This document shows positions 1 to 9,292 of a DNA stretch of 24,957 nucleotides, in pieces. This stretch comes from Ophiothrix spiculata. Its lineage: Eukaryota; Echinodermata; Ophiuroidea; Amphilepidida; Ophiotrichidae. The translations under genes and the position numbers were made by a program. Below the pieces are notes generated by a model, which saw only the letters and a program-made list of their open reading frames with translations, ran no database searches and had not been told where the DNA came from. The number at the start of each line of letters is the position of its first letter. The stretch's first letter is position 1. The stretch is from the NCBI GenBank assembly GCA_000969725.1, contig JXSR01S018876.1. One strand, 5' to 3'.

Positions 1-28
1 ATATTTGATACCGGCCTTCTAAGAGTGT
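1..28 (+). mobile_element. Right end of a GATC-rich element, cut by the window edge
   Basis: The first ~28 bases closely match the right end of the element at 1277-2119: ATATTTGAT, then CCGGCCTT, then AAGAGTG. They differ from it at about two positions. This is the outer end of a second family member whose body lies upstream of the window. The flank after the end begins TAGG, whereas the other copy is followed by TGGG. Confidence 0.75.
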
Positions 29-255
29 AGGTAACATCACTAGGGTAGACACCATTTTTTTTGCTTCCTCATTCTGAAAGGAACATGTTTAAAACAAAAT
101 TTTACCAATTTTAAAATTTGACCCATACCTTTTACACCCCATCCTCCTGCAGGGACCGATGCCACCCTATAGTGATCCATCTAGAGAGGACACATTGAAA
201 TTATTTCTTGTTGCAGTCTTACCCCCAAAATGGGTTTTGCTCCTTAGGTAATAAA
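29..255. other. Unassigned non-coding DNA
   Basis: I see no coding potential, RNA gene or repeat here beyond short A/T runs. It lies between the truncated element end and the foldback element that starts at 256. Confidence 0.5.
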
Positions 256-795
256 CCTTAACACTTAAGTGTGACTGAGTGATCAAGGGGGGGGGGGGGG
301 GTTCCTAGGGGCCCTACCACAGGAAACAATTTTACATCGCCGCTCAATTTAATTGTCAAACTTAACGCAGCGGGTCTGTCAGTAGCAAAGAAATTCAAAT
401 CAATCCAGTCGTATTCGTGCTAATTAGCATAAAGTGATTTTTTGACTGAAAAAACATTTTTTTGTGTCGCGTCAAAAATTTCCCCGCCAAAATTTCAAAA
501 ACTATGTTCCCGAAGAAATTTTCGCATGAAATTTTGCACAAATTTGCACATTGTAAGTACAATTACATTAATAAAATACAATTATAATAAAAAGTTATTC
601 GGTTTCGATTTTATGGGCAAAACAAATTTGAACAGCGCCCTTGAAAAATCACTTTATGCTAATTACCATGAAAACGACTGGATCTATTTGATTGTTTTGC
701 CACTGAGGTACCCGCTGCGACAATTACATTGAGCGGCGATGTAATTTTTTTTGCTAGGAACCCACCCCCACCCCTTGGTCACTTAAGCGTTAAGG
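256..795. mobile_element. 540-bp foldback (MITE-like) element
   Basis: The left arm (256 to ~442) is the imperfect reverse complement of the right arm (~644-795). Both ends carry CCTTAAC.CTTAAGTG. Further in, both arms share ACATCGCCGCTCAAT, CGCAGCGGGT, ATCCAGTCGT and TAATTAGCATAAAGTGATT in matching order, so the arms pair over more than 150 bp around a ~200-bp AT-rich centre. A run of 15 G at 287-301 in the left arm is represented by C-rich sequence in the right arm. No transposase is present, so this is a non-autonomous element. A clear target duplication is not visible. An open frame running across the centre and right arm (442-732) has no protein character. Confidence 0.85.
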
Positions 796-857
796 AGATA
801 TATATTTTGAACGCCACACTATAATTAAACACTACGAATATTGGTAGAATTACAATT

Positions 858-1106
858 ATGTACCCTAGAACTAGAAGAGGGTTAAGTCACATTGAGTGCA
901 AACTGAGAAAATGGCAAAAACATAAAATCATTTGTGTTGTCTTGAATGGTATTGCTGTATTTCGCAGTGACTTTTACGCATGCTCTGATCACCAAATTAC
1001 TACAAAACTTTTACAGAATGTAGAAATGAGAATTCTGTAGCAGAAAATTGACACAACTCAATTTTCAAGATTTTGTGACTTAACTCCCTTATAGTTCTAG
1101 GGTCCT
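858..1106. mobile_element. 249-bp MITE, present only in copy A
   Basis: Terminal inverted repeats of ~30 bp are visible. The left reads ACCCTAGAACTA...GGGTTAAGTCAC from 862, and the right end (1075-1103) is its imperfect reverse complement. CAATT flanks both sides (853-857 and 1107-1111). Copy B shows the corresponding empty site near 17100 (AATATAATTCCATTTACGAG), with a single AATT. The termini, target duplication and empty site together identify a transposed unit. It encodes nothing: a 60-codon open frame beginning at its left end is chance. Confidence 0.88.
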
Positions 1107-1276
1107 CAATTCGATTTACAAGAAGCAGTCACTGACAGAGCCCTGTCACCAGCACAAGATAATCATCGGCTTAAGGTTTGTTTATTATCACACAGAAGAA
1201 ACATATTCTGTGTGGAAACATTATCAACATTAACAAATACGTTAGTTTTGCATATTTCAAGAAGTTTTGATAAGCA

Positions 1277-2119
1277 CTCTTAGAAAGCCAGGATCAAATA
1301 TTAAACAAAAAGTATCAATTTTGATCCATTTTAGGTATCAAATATGAGCTTACCCTTTAAGGATCAAAGTGATCCAAAAATAAGGATCACAATTCTTGAT
1401 CCGAAAAAAGGATCAAATATTTCTTATAAAAAAGATCTGCCTAAAAATATCACACTGAAGTGACCCCAGCAGGGTTTGAACCCACGCCGCACGTACACCA
1501 TGTATTTACGAGACCATCGCTCTAACCACTCGGCCACGGGACAGGCAGCTGTCAAGTGTGGTGAAATCATCGTATTTATACCATTGTATTCATTCCCGGC
1601 TATGTAGTGGATATGGGGTGTACTCAAATATGAGACAAAAGATCACGTTAGATCCAAACGTGGTATCAAATATGAGCTCAACCTTTCCGTATCAAAGTAA
1701 TCCAGAAATACGGATCAAAACTTTGATATTGTAATCAAAAAGGATCAAAATAAAATGATCCTAAAACCGGATCAAAAATGATCCTGGTGAATTTGATCCA
1801 TTTGTATATATTGATCCGAAAAAGGATCAAAACGATCCACGTTGGATCAAAAGTGACCCTTAAAGGATCAAAATAAAATGATCCGGAAAACTACTCGTAT
1901 ATTTGAGTCATGTGATCTATCGATCACCTCCCGATCACGTGACTCAGTTCCTGCTCCAACGTCAACCAGCTCATCCCAGCAGTGCTGATGAAGAGTTCCT
2001 CGGATGAGGCTCGAAAATTTCACTCACGTAAGTGAATTTTCATTTTATTGCTTGTGTGAATCAGTTTAAATATTCATACAATTATACTCGTATATTTGAT
2101 CCCGGCCTTTTAAGAGTGT
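1277..2119. mobile_element. 843-bp GATC-motif-rich element, present only in copy A
   Basis: The ends are inverted repeats: CACTCTTAGAAAGCCAGGAT on the left, and the reverse complement CACTCTTAAAAGGCCGGGAT on the right, each continuing into CAAATAT. Copy B reads straight through (GTTTTGATATGGGATTG near 17258), so the element is an insertion. The body holds 19 exact GGATCA or TGATCC hexamers, many in facing pairs. Two direct repeats of ~65 bp (1333-1400 and 1660-1727) flank a tRNA-like segment. A palindrome (GAGTCATGTGATC against GATCACGTGACTC) lies at 1904-1946. No transposase is visible. The target duplication is unclear. The CACT start recalls CACTA transposons, but that is weak evidence. 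Confidence 0.85.
1462..1542 (-). pseudogene. tRNA-like sequence, Ser/Leu type (SINE head or tRNA pseudogene)
   Basis: On the minus strand, box A (TGGCCGAGTGGTTAGAGCG) and box B (GGTTCAAACCC) lie at tRNA spacing. An enlarged variable region is typical of class II tRNAs such as Ser and Leu. The acceptor arms pair poorly and the anticodon stem is disrupted, so it is not a functional tRNA gene. It sits inside the GATC-rich element between that element's ~65-bp direct repeats, so it may be a SINE inserted there or a resident internal promoter. Translating it in the antisense sense gives a protein-like string commonly produced by misread tRNA sequence. Confidence 0.75.
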
Positions 2120-2970
2120 GGGATTGTAAAGTCTACGTTGAATTCACATTTAATCTCCGCAGTGAAAAGGTACATAGAATGTTATATAAACTATATATCA
2201 GTGGATGCCAGGGAAGGAATAAGTCACATCTATAGATTTAATCACAATACATCTCATTTATGTACAATGCGACACCAGGCAACTGAGGACTCTTTAGAAT
2301 CATTAAAGTGCAAAACCTATTTTCGTTCTTTATTGTAATAAAGACCATTGATTTCCAATGCAATTGTATCTTGACGACAGTCGTAACTCCAGCGACAGAC
2401 TGTGCTCTTTATTTTGTCATCTTTTACAATAGTTTTGTTACTAACTTTTCGTGAAATGAGGTGAACTACACTTTGAATATGGCATGTAAATTGCATAAAT
2501 AAGATAGTATTATTGGTTGGGGGCGAGATAATACTAATTTAAAACTCAATAAGAACGTTTAACTCTATATTCATGTATTGATACGATAAAAACAATCTTG
2601 TATTCATATTAAATGACTTATCTGATTTTTCAAAATCTAGTTTTCAGTTTCATATGATCATAGCATTTTGAATTTTAAAATATCAGATCAGATCATGTTA
2701 TTCCATATACCTGATTTTTTTTTTGTTTCAGTGGTGATTAATAGCAATCATTATCGTGTACAGTGCAAATTTGGTACATCATTATGCCACTTTAAACTGT
2801 TGATCAGCAGTGCAAAGAAATGTTCCTGGAATATATACAAGCGGTATGAAAAGGTTTTTAAACTTTACCCAGAAGACATAGAACCTGAACGTTATTTTCT
2901 TACGAGGTATCTTTGCATAGTCAATGTGCAAAGTAACACATTTCCCCCACTTTTAACTGCTTGTCCACAG
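2120..2970. other. Shared duplication sequence, no gene seen
   Basis: This stretch aligns with copy B 17266 to ~18165. Open frames here (2032-2235, 2138-2338, 2668-2985) are not preserved in copy B, where indels and substitutions break them. I see no splice-like or protein-family signal. Confidence 0.6.
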
Positions 2971-3004
2971 ACCAGATGGTATTGACGCTTCAAAACCATC
3001 TGGT
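2971..3004. repeat. Perfect 10-bp hairpin beside the tRNA-like sequence
   Basis: ACCAGATGGT (2971-2980) and ACCATCTGGT (2995-3004) are exact reverse complements separated by 14 bases. The right arm runs into the 5' end of the tRNA-like sequence. Copy B lacks the whole local segment. Confidence 0.6.
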
Positions 3005-3073
3005 CTCGTAAGCTCAGTAGTAGAGCGCCCATCTGGCAACCGGGAGGTACCAGGTACAAATCCTGGTCGAGGC
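3003..3073 (+). pseudogene. tRNA-like sequence, alanine-type fold (GGC loop)
   Basis: A nearly complete cloverleaf can be drawn. The acceptor GTCTCGT pairs with TCGAGGC at 6 of 7 positions counting G-U. The D stem GCTC/GAGC and T stem CCAGG/CCTGG are perfect. The anticodon stem pairs at only 3 of 5 positions, and the loop CTGGCAA would present GGC (Ala). Box A (AAGCTCAGTAGTAGAGCG) and box B (GGTACAAATCC) each deviate from consensus: T8 is A, and the invariant TTC of the T loop is TAC. A T-rich tract follows from 3075. It is most likely the head of a tRNA-derived SINE or a decayed tRNA copy. The copy B counterpart region (18165-18440) lacks it. Confidence 0.7.
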
Positions 3074-3224
3074 TTGGTTTTTTTTCAAGTCTTGACCCCC
3101 GCGAGGGACAGAATAAAGATTTGCATACCTATGCTTTGCAAGTTACCATTATTCTGTAATGTCGTCCAAAAACTTACATCAGTAATATCATTTAATGTGA
3201 CAAATCCAAAAATAACTAGCTGTC

Positions 3225-4403
3225 ACATCACTTTCAAATCTACAGACCACTTTCAGCAATGTACATGTATACATATTTCTCCGTGAGGGTATTCCCTTCA
3301 AATGTTGACATCATCAATTTTTTTGTATTTAGGATTCCGAGCTCAGGCCATTATTCCTACCCTTTAAGCTATAGATTTGTCATAAAAATATGTCAAAGTT
3401 CCAAAAGTTGAAGACCTCACTTATTTTGCGAAACACGACATTTCCCTTTCCCTTTGCAAACACTATATTTTCAATAACTTCAATAATATATGAACATATA
3501 TAATCAATCATTTAACAAAAACAAATAATTCCGCAACAAAACTGATAACATGTTATATATATGTGGCTAGAGTCCATTTACTTGTTACATCGGGGGATAC
3601 ATTGATACATTTCCCTGCAGCTAGAGTCAATTTACTTGTTTTGTTGCCTTCTCGAATCCGATGACACGTCCTTAAGGTACCATTATAAGTTGCTGAAACG
3701 CATCAGACATCCTGTAATTGAAAAAAAAAACCCGAAAAGACCTAAGCTTCAAAACATATTCATTCTAAATATAATGCTAATCTGAAATCACAGTACTATG
3801 AAAACGTGTACAAACAAACGTTACCGTATTGATCATTTCTACTTCAATTCTTCTGACATGTTTCACTAATTTGCGGCCTATAACAAAATCCCATTTATAG
3901 AACAAAATGCCTAGTTTACAAGCAATATCAATACTTAAAACGAAGTACCATCTAATATAAAGACACAATAGATGCTGGCGATTTGAAATCACGAACTAGT
4001 AATTTATCAACATAAATTGTTTTAACATTTTCCGTATTCAACATGTTCAACAGGCAAAAGGGTATAGCATATCATCGTCTCCAGCTTGACCCAAAGATAA
4101 TGCATCTAGTTTAATTATCTTTCATTAAAAATTGAGAACTAGCATTTTTCTTGGAAGGACTTATTTGCTCTATTTAATCAAATGGCAGCACGTTTTAAGC
4201 ACCTGATTTGACGTGAACCGATATCTTTTTCCTGCAGCTAAATCTATTTTTCCAAATTTTTGCCTTTAAATCAGGTCACACATCCCCAAGTACCATTATG
4301 TTCTACCTGATATATGTCAGGCACGTAGAACCTATCGAGCAGTAGAATTTAAGTCACAATTTTCAATGTTGTAGATTGGTTCAATATAAAATTAATCTTA
4401 AGG
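3225..4403. other. Shared duplication sequence, no gene seen
   Basis: From about 3407 this stretch aligns closely with copy B 18472-19474. About 180 bp (3225-3406) is absent from copy B, where ACTAGCTT runs directly into AAGACCTCAC. I see no coding signal. The 3777-3992 minus-strand frame is not kept open in copy B. Confidence 0.55.
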
Positions 4404-4418
4404 CTTTATACTACGTTA

Positions 4419-4807
4419 GAAGAGGTTTCAAACTTTGCAACAACACTTACTTTTTGATCCGAATAATTTCAGTAATACCCATCACCGTCATCAGCGGTCT
4501 AATTCTGAGTAACGACTGATCCACTTCTGAGATTCGCCGTGGGTGGCGTCCTAGATCTCTAAGGTGTTTCTAGAAACGAATTATAAAATTAGAAAGTTCA
4601 CGCCCCCCGTCTCTGTTAAGAGTAGGGCTGGTCTCATTCTTGATGCAAATAGCCTCCCTTATTTTTCGATGCAATAGCGGATAAATTATATGAGGTCTTG
4701 GCGATGTTCGTTTCAACTGCCATAAGGGATACGATATACCACATCAGATTGATCTTCAACCCTGGTTATTCAAAAAGTAAGTGTTGTTGCAAAGTTTTAA
4801 ACCTCTT
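4419..4807. mobile_element. 389-bp MITE flanked by TTA (PIF/Harbinger-like)
   Basis: Terminal inverted repeats of ~38 bp are visible: (G/A)AAGAGGTTT(C/A)AAACTTTGC and then AACAACACTTACTTTTTGA, at 4419-4457 and again as the reverse complement at ~4769-4807. TTA lies directly outside both ends (4416-4418 and 4808-4810). A 3-bp TWA target duplication is typical of PIF/Harbinger elements, so I infer that class. No transposase is present. The copy A/B alignment stops at ~4403, just before the left end, so the insertion lies at or near the breakpoint of the shared block. Confidence 0.8.
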
Positions 4808-4810
4808 TTA

Positions 4811-5260
4811 ATGATTTCTAGAACATTCTGTCGCAACTATACACGTGTCATCTCCCACTTTGGCATATGTGCCGTTATGAACAACTGTGTTTTATAAATA
4901 GCTTTTAATGACGTAAACTTAATTTTTTAGGTTTGCAATGTAAAGCTGCACCTCGAGTGCAAGCGCTGCTGACATAACAAAGCAGTAAATTGACTAAAAA
5001 CGAAATACTGTTATTTGTTTGTTTGTTTTTGCGCAAGTTATTATGCTTCAAGGCTTTTTCATTTAAAATACGGATTTACTATGTTCACCCACCGACATTC
5101 AGTGCCGTCCAATTTTGAGAATTAATTTATTTAAAGAGATTTTTCATAGACTCATATTCCAATGTGAAGTATGTTTCATATTGGTACAAATGTCGTGATC
5201 GCACGCAACACAGTGCACTTCACCAACGGTATTTTATTGATGTTAAAACTGATGTGAGAG
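4811..5260. other. Unassigned non-coding DNA
   Basis: This is AT-rich sequence unique within the window, with no open frame of note, RNA gene or repeat that I can support. Confidence 0.5.
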
Positions 5261-5263
5261 TAA

Positions 5264-5772
5264 AGCTAGGATTCCTTTTATCCGTTTGCGATGCGGATGA
5301 GGTGCGTTTTGCACTGTAGGGGTACAAGTAGTAGTATAATTTAAAGCATATGATTGAATAGGATTAAGTTGAAGCTGAGATTCAATTTTGACCGTCCGTT
5401 TTCAATGCGATTCTGCATGCGTTTCGCATGCGGTGTATTTTGAATCGATATAATTGTTTTCAACGAGAGTGATTCCTTTTATCCGGTCCGTTTGCGATGC
5501 GGCTATCCGGAAACCCATGCGTTTATTTGAATCGGTCCCTGGAGCAATTCATCCGTTCTGAATGCGTTTTGGTCATGCGGAAACTTTTCAATTAGAGAAG
5601 ATGCTGAAATAAAAACGCATTAAAACCGGACGGACAAAATTGAATCTCAGCTTTCAACCTGATACCATTCATCTCCATTCAATCGTGTGCTATAAATTAT
5701 ACCACTACCAGTACCCTTACAGTGCAAAACGCACCGCATCCGCATCGCAAACGGATAAAAGGAATCCCAGCT
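5264..5772 (+). mobile_element. 509-bp MITE, copy 1 of an inverted pair
   Basis: The ends are AGCTAGGATTCCTTTTATCC and the reverse complement of GGATAAAAGGAATCCCAGCT, continuing as ~60-bp inverted repeats (CGTTTGCGATGCGG, GTGCGTTTTGCACTGTA.GGGTAC). TAA flanks both sides (5261-5263 and 5773-5775), a 3-bp target duplication as in PIF/Harbinger elements. The interior carries many TGCGTTT and GATGCGG words and is less AT-rich than its surroundings. No protein is encoded. It is a member of the same family as the element at 5829-6326, in opposite orientation. Confidence 0.9.
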
Positions 5773-5828
5773 TAAGACTTACTACTGCCTAAATACATGC
5801 ATATCACAGCTTGATAGTGTCACACTTG

Positions 5829-6326
5829 AGCTAAGATTCGTTTGCGGTGCGGTTGCGGTGCGTTTTGCACTGTAAGGGTACTGGTAGTAGTATAATTTAT
5901 AGCACACGATTGAATGGAGGTGAATGGTGTCAGGTTGAAAGCTGAGATTCAATTTTGTCCGTCCGTTTGAATGCGTTTTCATTTCAGCATCTTCTCTGAT
6001 TGAAAAGTTTCCGTATGACCAAAACGCATTCAAAACGGATAGAATTCTCCAGGGACCGATTCAAATAAACGCATGGGTTTCCGGATAACCGCACCGCAAA
6101 CGGACCGGATAAAGGGGATCACTCTTGTTGAAAACCATTTTATCGATTCAAAACACACCGCATGCGAAACGCATGCAGAATCGCATTGAAAACGGAGGTC
6201 AAAATTGACTCTTAGCTTCAACTTAATCCTATTCAATCATATGCTTTAAATTGTACAACTACTAGTACCCTTACAGTGCAAAACGCATCGCAACCGCACC
6301 GCAAACGGATAAAAGGAATCTTAGCT
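5829..6326 (-). mobile_element. 498-bp MITE, copy 2 of an inverted pair
   Basis: This is the same family as 5264-5772, reversed and 56 bp away. Its left part (AGCTAAGATTCG..., ATAATTTATAGCACACGATT, CAGCATCTTCTCT) matches the reverse complement of the right part of copy 1, and so on across the full length. The ends begin AGCTAAGATT, and TTG flanks both sides (5826-5828 and 6327-6329). Because this 3-bp duplication differs from that of copy 1 (TAA), the two elements inserted independently. The left terminal repeat lacks about 7 bases (CTTTTAT) present in the right one. Minus-strand open frames across it (5782-6033, 6030-6236) are chance. Confidence 0.9.
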
Positions 6327-6329
6327 TTG

Positions 6330-7495
6330 ATGTATTATTAGTCACAGGCTGTAGTGTCATTTCAAAAATACTTCAATAGTGCCCCTATTACAAACTATTA
6401 ATTTCTTAATCTTTTTAGTGTAGGAGCAAAGTGTAATGAAATAAGATCCCGCGACCATTTCATGAAGAAAGTAAGCCATCTTTATAGATACGGTCAGGAG
6501 AAAACAAAGAACAGAAAACACAATGTTGCCGAAATTGTACCCGAAATGAAGTTTATAATCACCACAAAAATATTATTTGTCACTCAGACCTGCCTGCCTA
6601 CCGGGGCAGGCAGGCAAGCAAGTAACGTGATATGGCGTGATTAAGTACTTACTTCTTGCGCTCAAACTGGGGTCGTGGCCAAAATGTCTTCCTCAAAATA
6701 TATGTTGTTGTTTTTTCAAAACACAGTAACTACAGCTTGTCCCAATATTAATGCAAGGAGCAAATAAAACATATTAAAAATAGTTACCAAACGATTATAT
6801 TATGGTTATATATGTTTTTTAAAAGTGGAGTAATTACTCTACAACATGCTTTTTGTCCTGTTTAATTTTACCACTCTGGCCCAAAGATATGAAGAATTTA
6901 AGAAAGCCTTCAATGTACTTTGGTCCGATTGGTGAGATTAGACTTTCAGCTAAAGAAATGAAAAACTTGAAATGAGAAAAATATGGCGGTGTTCTGCAAC
7001 TAATAGAGCACAATCAATCGAAACAAAATCTTACCTTACCTGTATCTAACATTAAGTTCATCTTTAACTGAAACAGGTCAACATTTTCAAATTAAAGTGC
7101 GGATCTTCCTGATACTCTCATATTCTTTGAATCTGTTACTTCTGGTAAGACAATTGAGTAGTTTAGGATACAAATTCTACCAAAAGAGTCGAAAAATAGT
7201 ATCATAATGAGAGATGTCAACAAATAATAATACTGTTATTCACAAGTCTTTAATAGAAACCACAGAAAAAACTGAAGACAAAGGAGTTTAAGAACCCAAG
7301 TAAGTTAGTGATTCATCTGGCCGTTAAGGGGACGCAACAGGTCGACTCAACCAGTCGCAACAAATTACTTAATATCAGCATATCCTCATTAAATTGGATC
7401 CTTATGTCATGAAGTGGGTTCAAGGGATGCTTCTCCGAATCATTTGATGTTTTTGGCCATTTCCATTCAACGTATGCTCCATTATGTCGCCATAG
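6330..7495. other. Unassigned non-coding DNA with one GC-rich hairpin
   Basis: AT-rich sequence with no supported gene. The only clear structure is an exact 10-bp inverted repeat, CCTGCCTGCC (6589-6598) and GGCAGGCAGG (6605-6614), with a 6-base loop. A 60-codon frame at 6462-6644 that includes this hairpin has no family resemblance. Confidence 0.5.
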
Positions 7496-7706
7496 GTGAA
7501 TCTTGACAGATTAACAAATCAGACCATCAAGATTTTTCGGGTCTTTACAAATTGTGCAATAACTTTTGATTCAGAGATCCAAATTAAACAAAACAAAAAT
7601 ATTGTAAGAACCAATCGTCTACTCTATTATTATAACGTTTGCTCACAATTGTGCTCTGTTCTCTCAAAAGCAAAGTTCTCTGCGTTTTTATTGGGACACT
7701 CTGTAT
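7496..7706 (-). mobile_element. Probable terminal part of a DNA transposon
   Basis: The plus strand ends with TTTTATTGGGACACTCTGTAT. On the minus strand this reads ATACAGAGTGTCCCAATAAA, like the GGGTGTCCCA termini seen in several animal DNA transposon families. A long AT-rich leader follows. About 240 bp inside, the minus strand has an ATG followed by codons for EHTLN, which could be a decayed transposase start, but the frame soon breaks. No matching opposite end is found in the window. The class is an inference from terminus style only. Confidence 0.35.
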
Positions 7707-7756
7707 ATCATCTGATGACCAAAATGAACCTAAAACCAGTGCTTAAACGATTTTGA

Positions 7757-8110
7757 ATTATAATGTTAAGTTGTTATGTATTTCATTGCTTTTACGGCTG
7801 CCATTCAGTACTTTTTGCTCTTAAATTTGGGTTATTATGAAAACAATCTTCATAAGATATATATTTAAAATATTTTGGCGGCTCAATTTGGTCCAAGTTT
7901 TTTTTTTTATTTCTCTCAAGTCCTCATACATGTACTTTTTGCTCAAGAAACATCATGATGAGGTTATAACCTAAGATACAGAATAGAATCTATAGTAATC
8001 TATGCAGCTTTTACTAGAGTAAGAACATGTAAAACAGTTTGTCATAGGTTTGATTGCTGTAAAATCCTAGTGCTCGTAGTTATTGAACTTGATCTGTGTG
8101 TGTATTATAT
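7757..8110. other. Unassigned non-coding DNA
   Basis: AT-rich sequence with poly-T runs. I see no gene, RNA or repeat. Confidence 0.5.
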
Positions 8111-8560
8111 GATGCATACTACAACCTCAATTGGCTTTGCAAGGATTCGAAAGCCTTCTTGGATATTTACCTAAAAATACTGGAAAACTAAACCACAAAT
8201 TGAAACCAAATCAGGACTGAAGTTTTCATCAGTATTTTTTGAACAAAAAACAATTGTTTCCTTAAGTTGAAAATTCAAACGAGTCAATCCACAATTAGTG
8301 AAACTTGAATATTTTTTTCAATGAAAAAACATGCCTTTCATTTTTAACAAAAGCATTGAGATGTCAAATCCAAACTTAAATTATAACCGATAAACGTCCA
8401 CAAATTATTAATTGTTTCATTGTTTTTGATGATCATCAAAAATCTAACCACAGTTAAATTCCTACAAAGTGTAGTATATTATCGAAGACCATAATTCCTT
8501 TCTGCAATTTTGTCATTAATTCATTTTTATTAATGATAAGAACCGAAGAAACGACATTTA

Positions 8561-8651
8561 ATTGGTAGGCATTGCTAGCATTAAAGACATGGCGCAAGTA
8601 CCAGACCACTGGACGATAACGGTGCACCATTTGTTTTTAATGCCTACCAAT
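8561..8651. repeat. 91-bp short inverted-repeat unit
   Basis: ATTGGTAGGCATT (8561-8573) and AATGCCTACCAAT (8639-8651) are exact reverse complements flanking 65 bases that are more GC-rich than the surroundings. The copy A/B alignment ends at ~8520, so no empty site is available. It could be a very short MITE or a chance hairpin. An 88-codon plus-strand frame (8562-8828) begins in it and has a hydrophobic stretch near residues 58-75, but I recognise no family and doubt it is a gene. Confidence 0.5.
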
Positions 8652-8828
8652 ATTATTGAACAAATTAATATCTTGATGGATGATGCTTGGAACCCCGAGA
8701 CGCATGCTTTTAAAAAACCTCGCGCTTCTGTGACCAAACTTACTCACATCATATTGATCCTTAGTCTTGTGTTACTGGTTTGTACGGTGCGAAAAATGAA
8801 ATTATCAACTTTTACAAAACAACCTTGA

Positions 8829-9290
8829 GGGTTTTAAATGTTCATAACGTCAGTGTTTCTCAGTCAATTGTCAGAAATAGGGTGTCAAATGAAAGCTAAA
8901 ATTCCAGCACTTGTTCACATAATCTTTAAATTACGTTTGCGCATTCTGTATTGGGGGAACTTTAGTTCTGTCATATAGTGATATCATTGTGGACTTTTTG
9001 CGCCATTATCTTGCAAATATTAAGTACCACTATTGGTAAAAATAAATAATGATATAAAGAGATCGAGCTGGAAGTTATAAGACATATGAGATTTGGAATT
9101 TGGTTTATTTATATCAGCATTATAGTAAGAGTTTGACTTTATGTGAAGTTTTGACATGGATGACAGATGTTCATTCTTTAACATCCTTATGTAATATGTG
9201 TATGGCGCCAGATAGCCAGTCAATCAGTGAGTGTTGGGTTGGCAGCTTGGACACGTGGGCTCCCCACAACTTCACTATATCAGAGCATTA
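8829..9290. other. Unassigned non-coding DNA
   Basis: I see no gene or repeat. Copy B has no counterpart (only ~220 unrelated bases at 20830-21048). Confidence 0.5.
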
Positions 9291-9292
9291 TA

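Noticed and set aside
442..732. 96-codon open frame on the plus strand
   Set aside because: It runs across the centre and right arm of a foldback element, begins at TTG, and shows no protein-family pattern.
1424..1627. Minus-strand frame with a protein-like string PVAEWLERW
   Set aside because: This is the usual artefact of translating a Ser/Leu-type tRNA-like sequence.
2668..2985. 105-codon plus-strand frame in copy A
   Set aside because: The aligned stretch of copy B (about 17860-18165) has indels and substitutions that break it.
5782..6236. Two overlapping minus-strand frames
   Set aside because: They lie mostly inside the second MITE copy; the first MITE copy does not keep equivalent frames open.
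8562..8828. 88-codon frame with a hydrophobic segment
   Set aside because: No recognisable domain, its start lies in an inverted repeat, and no copy B counterpart exists to test conservation.
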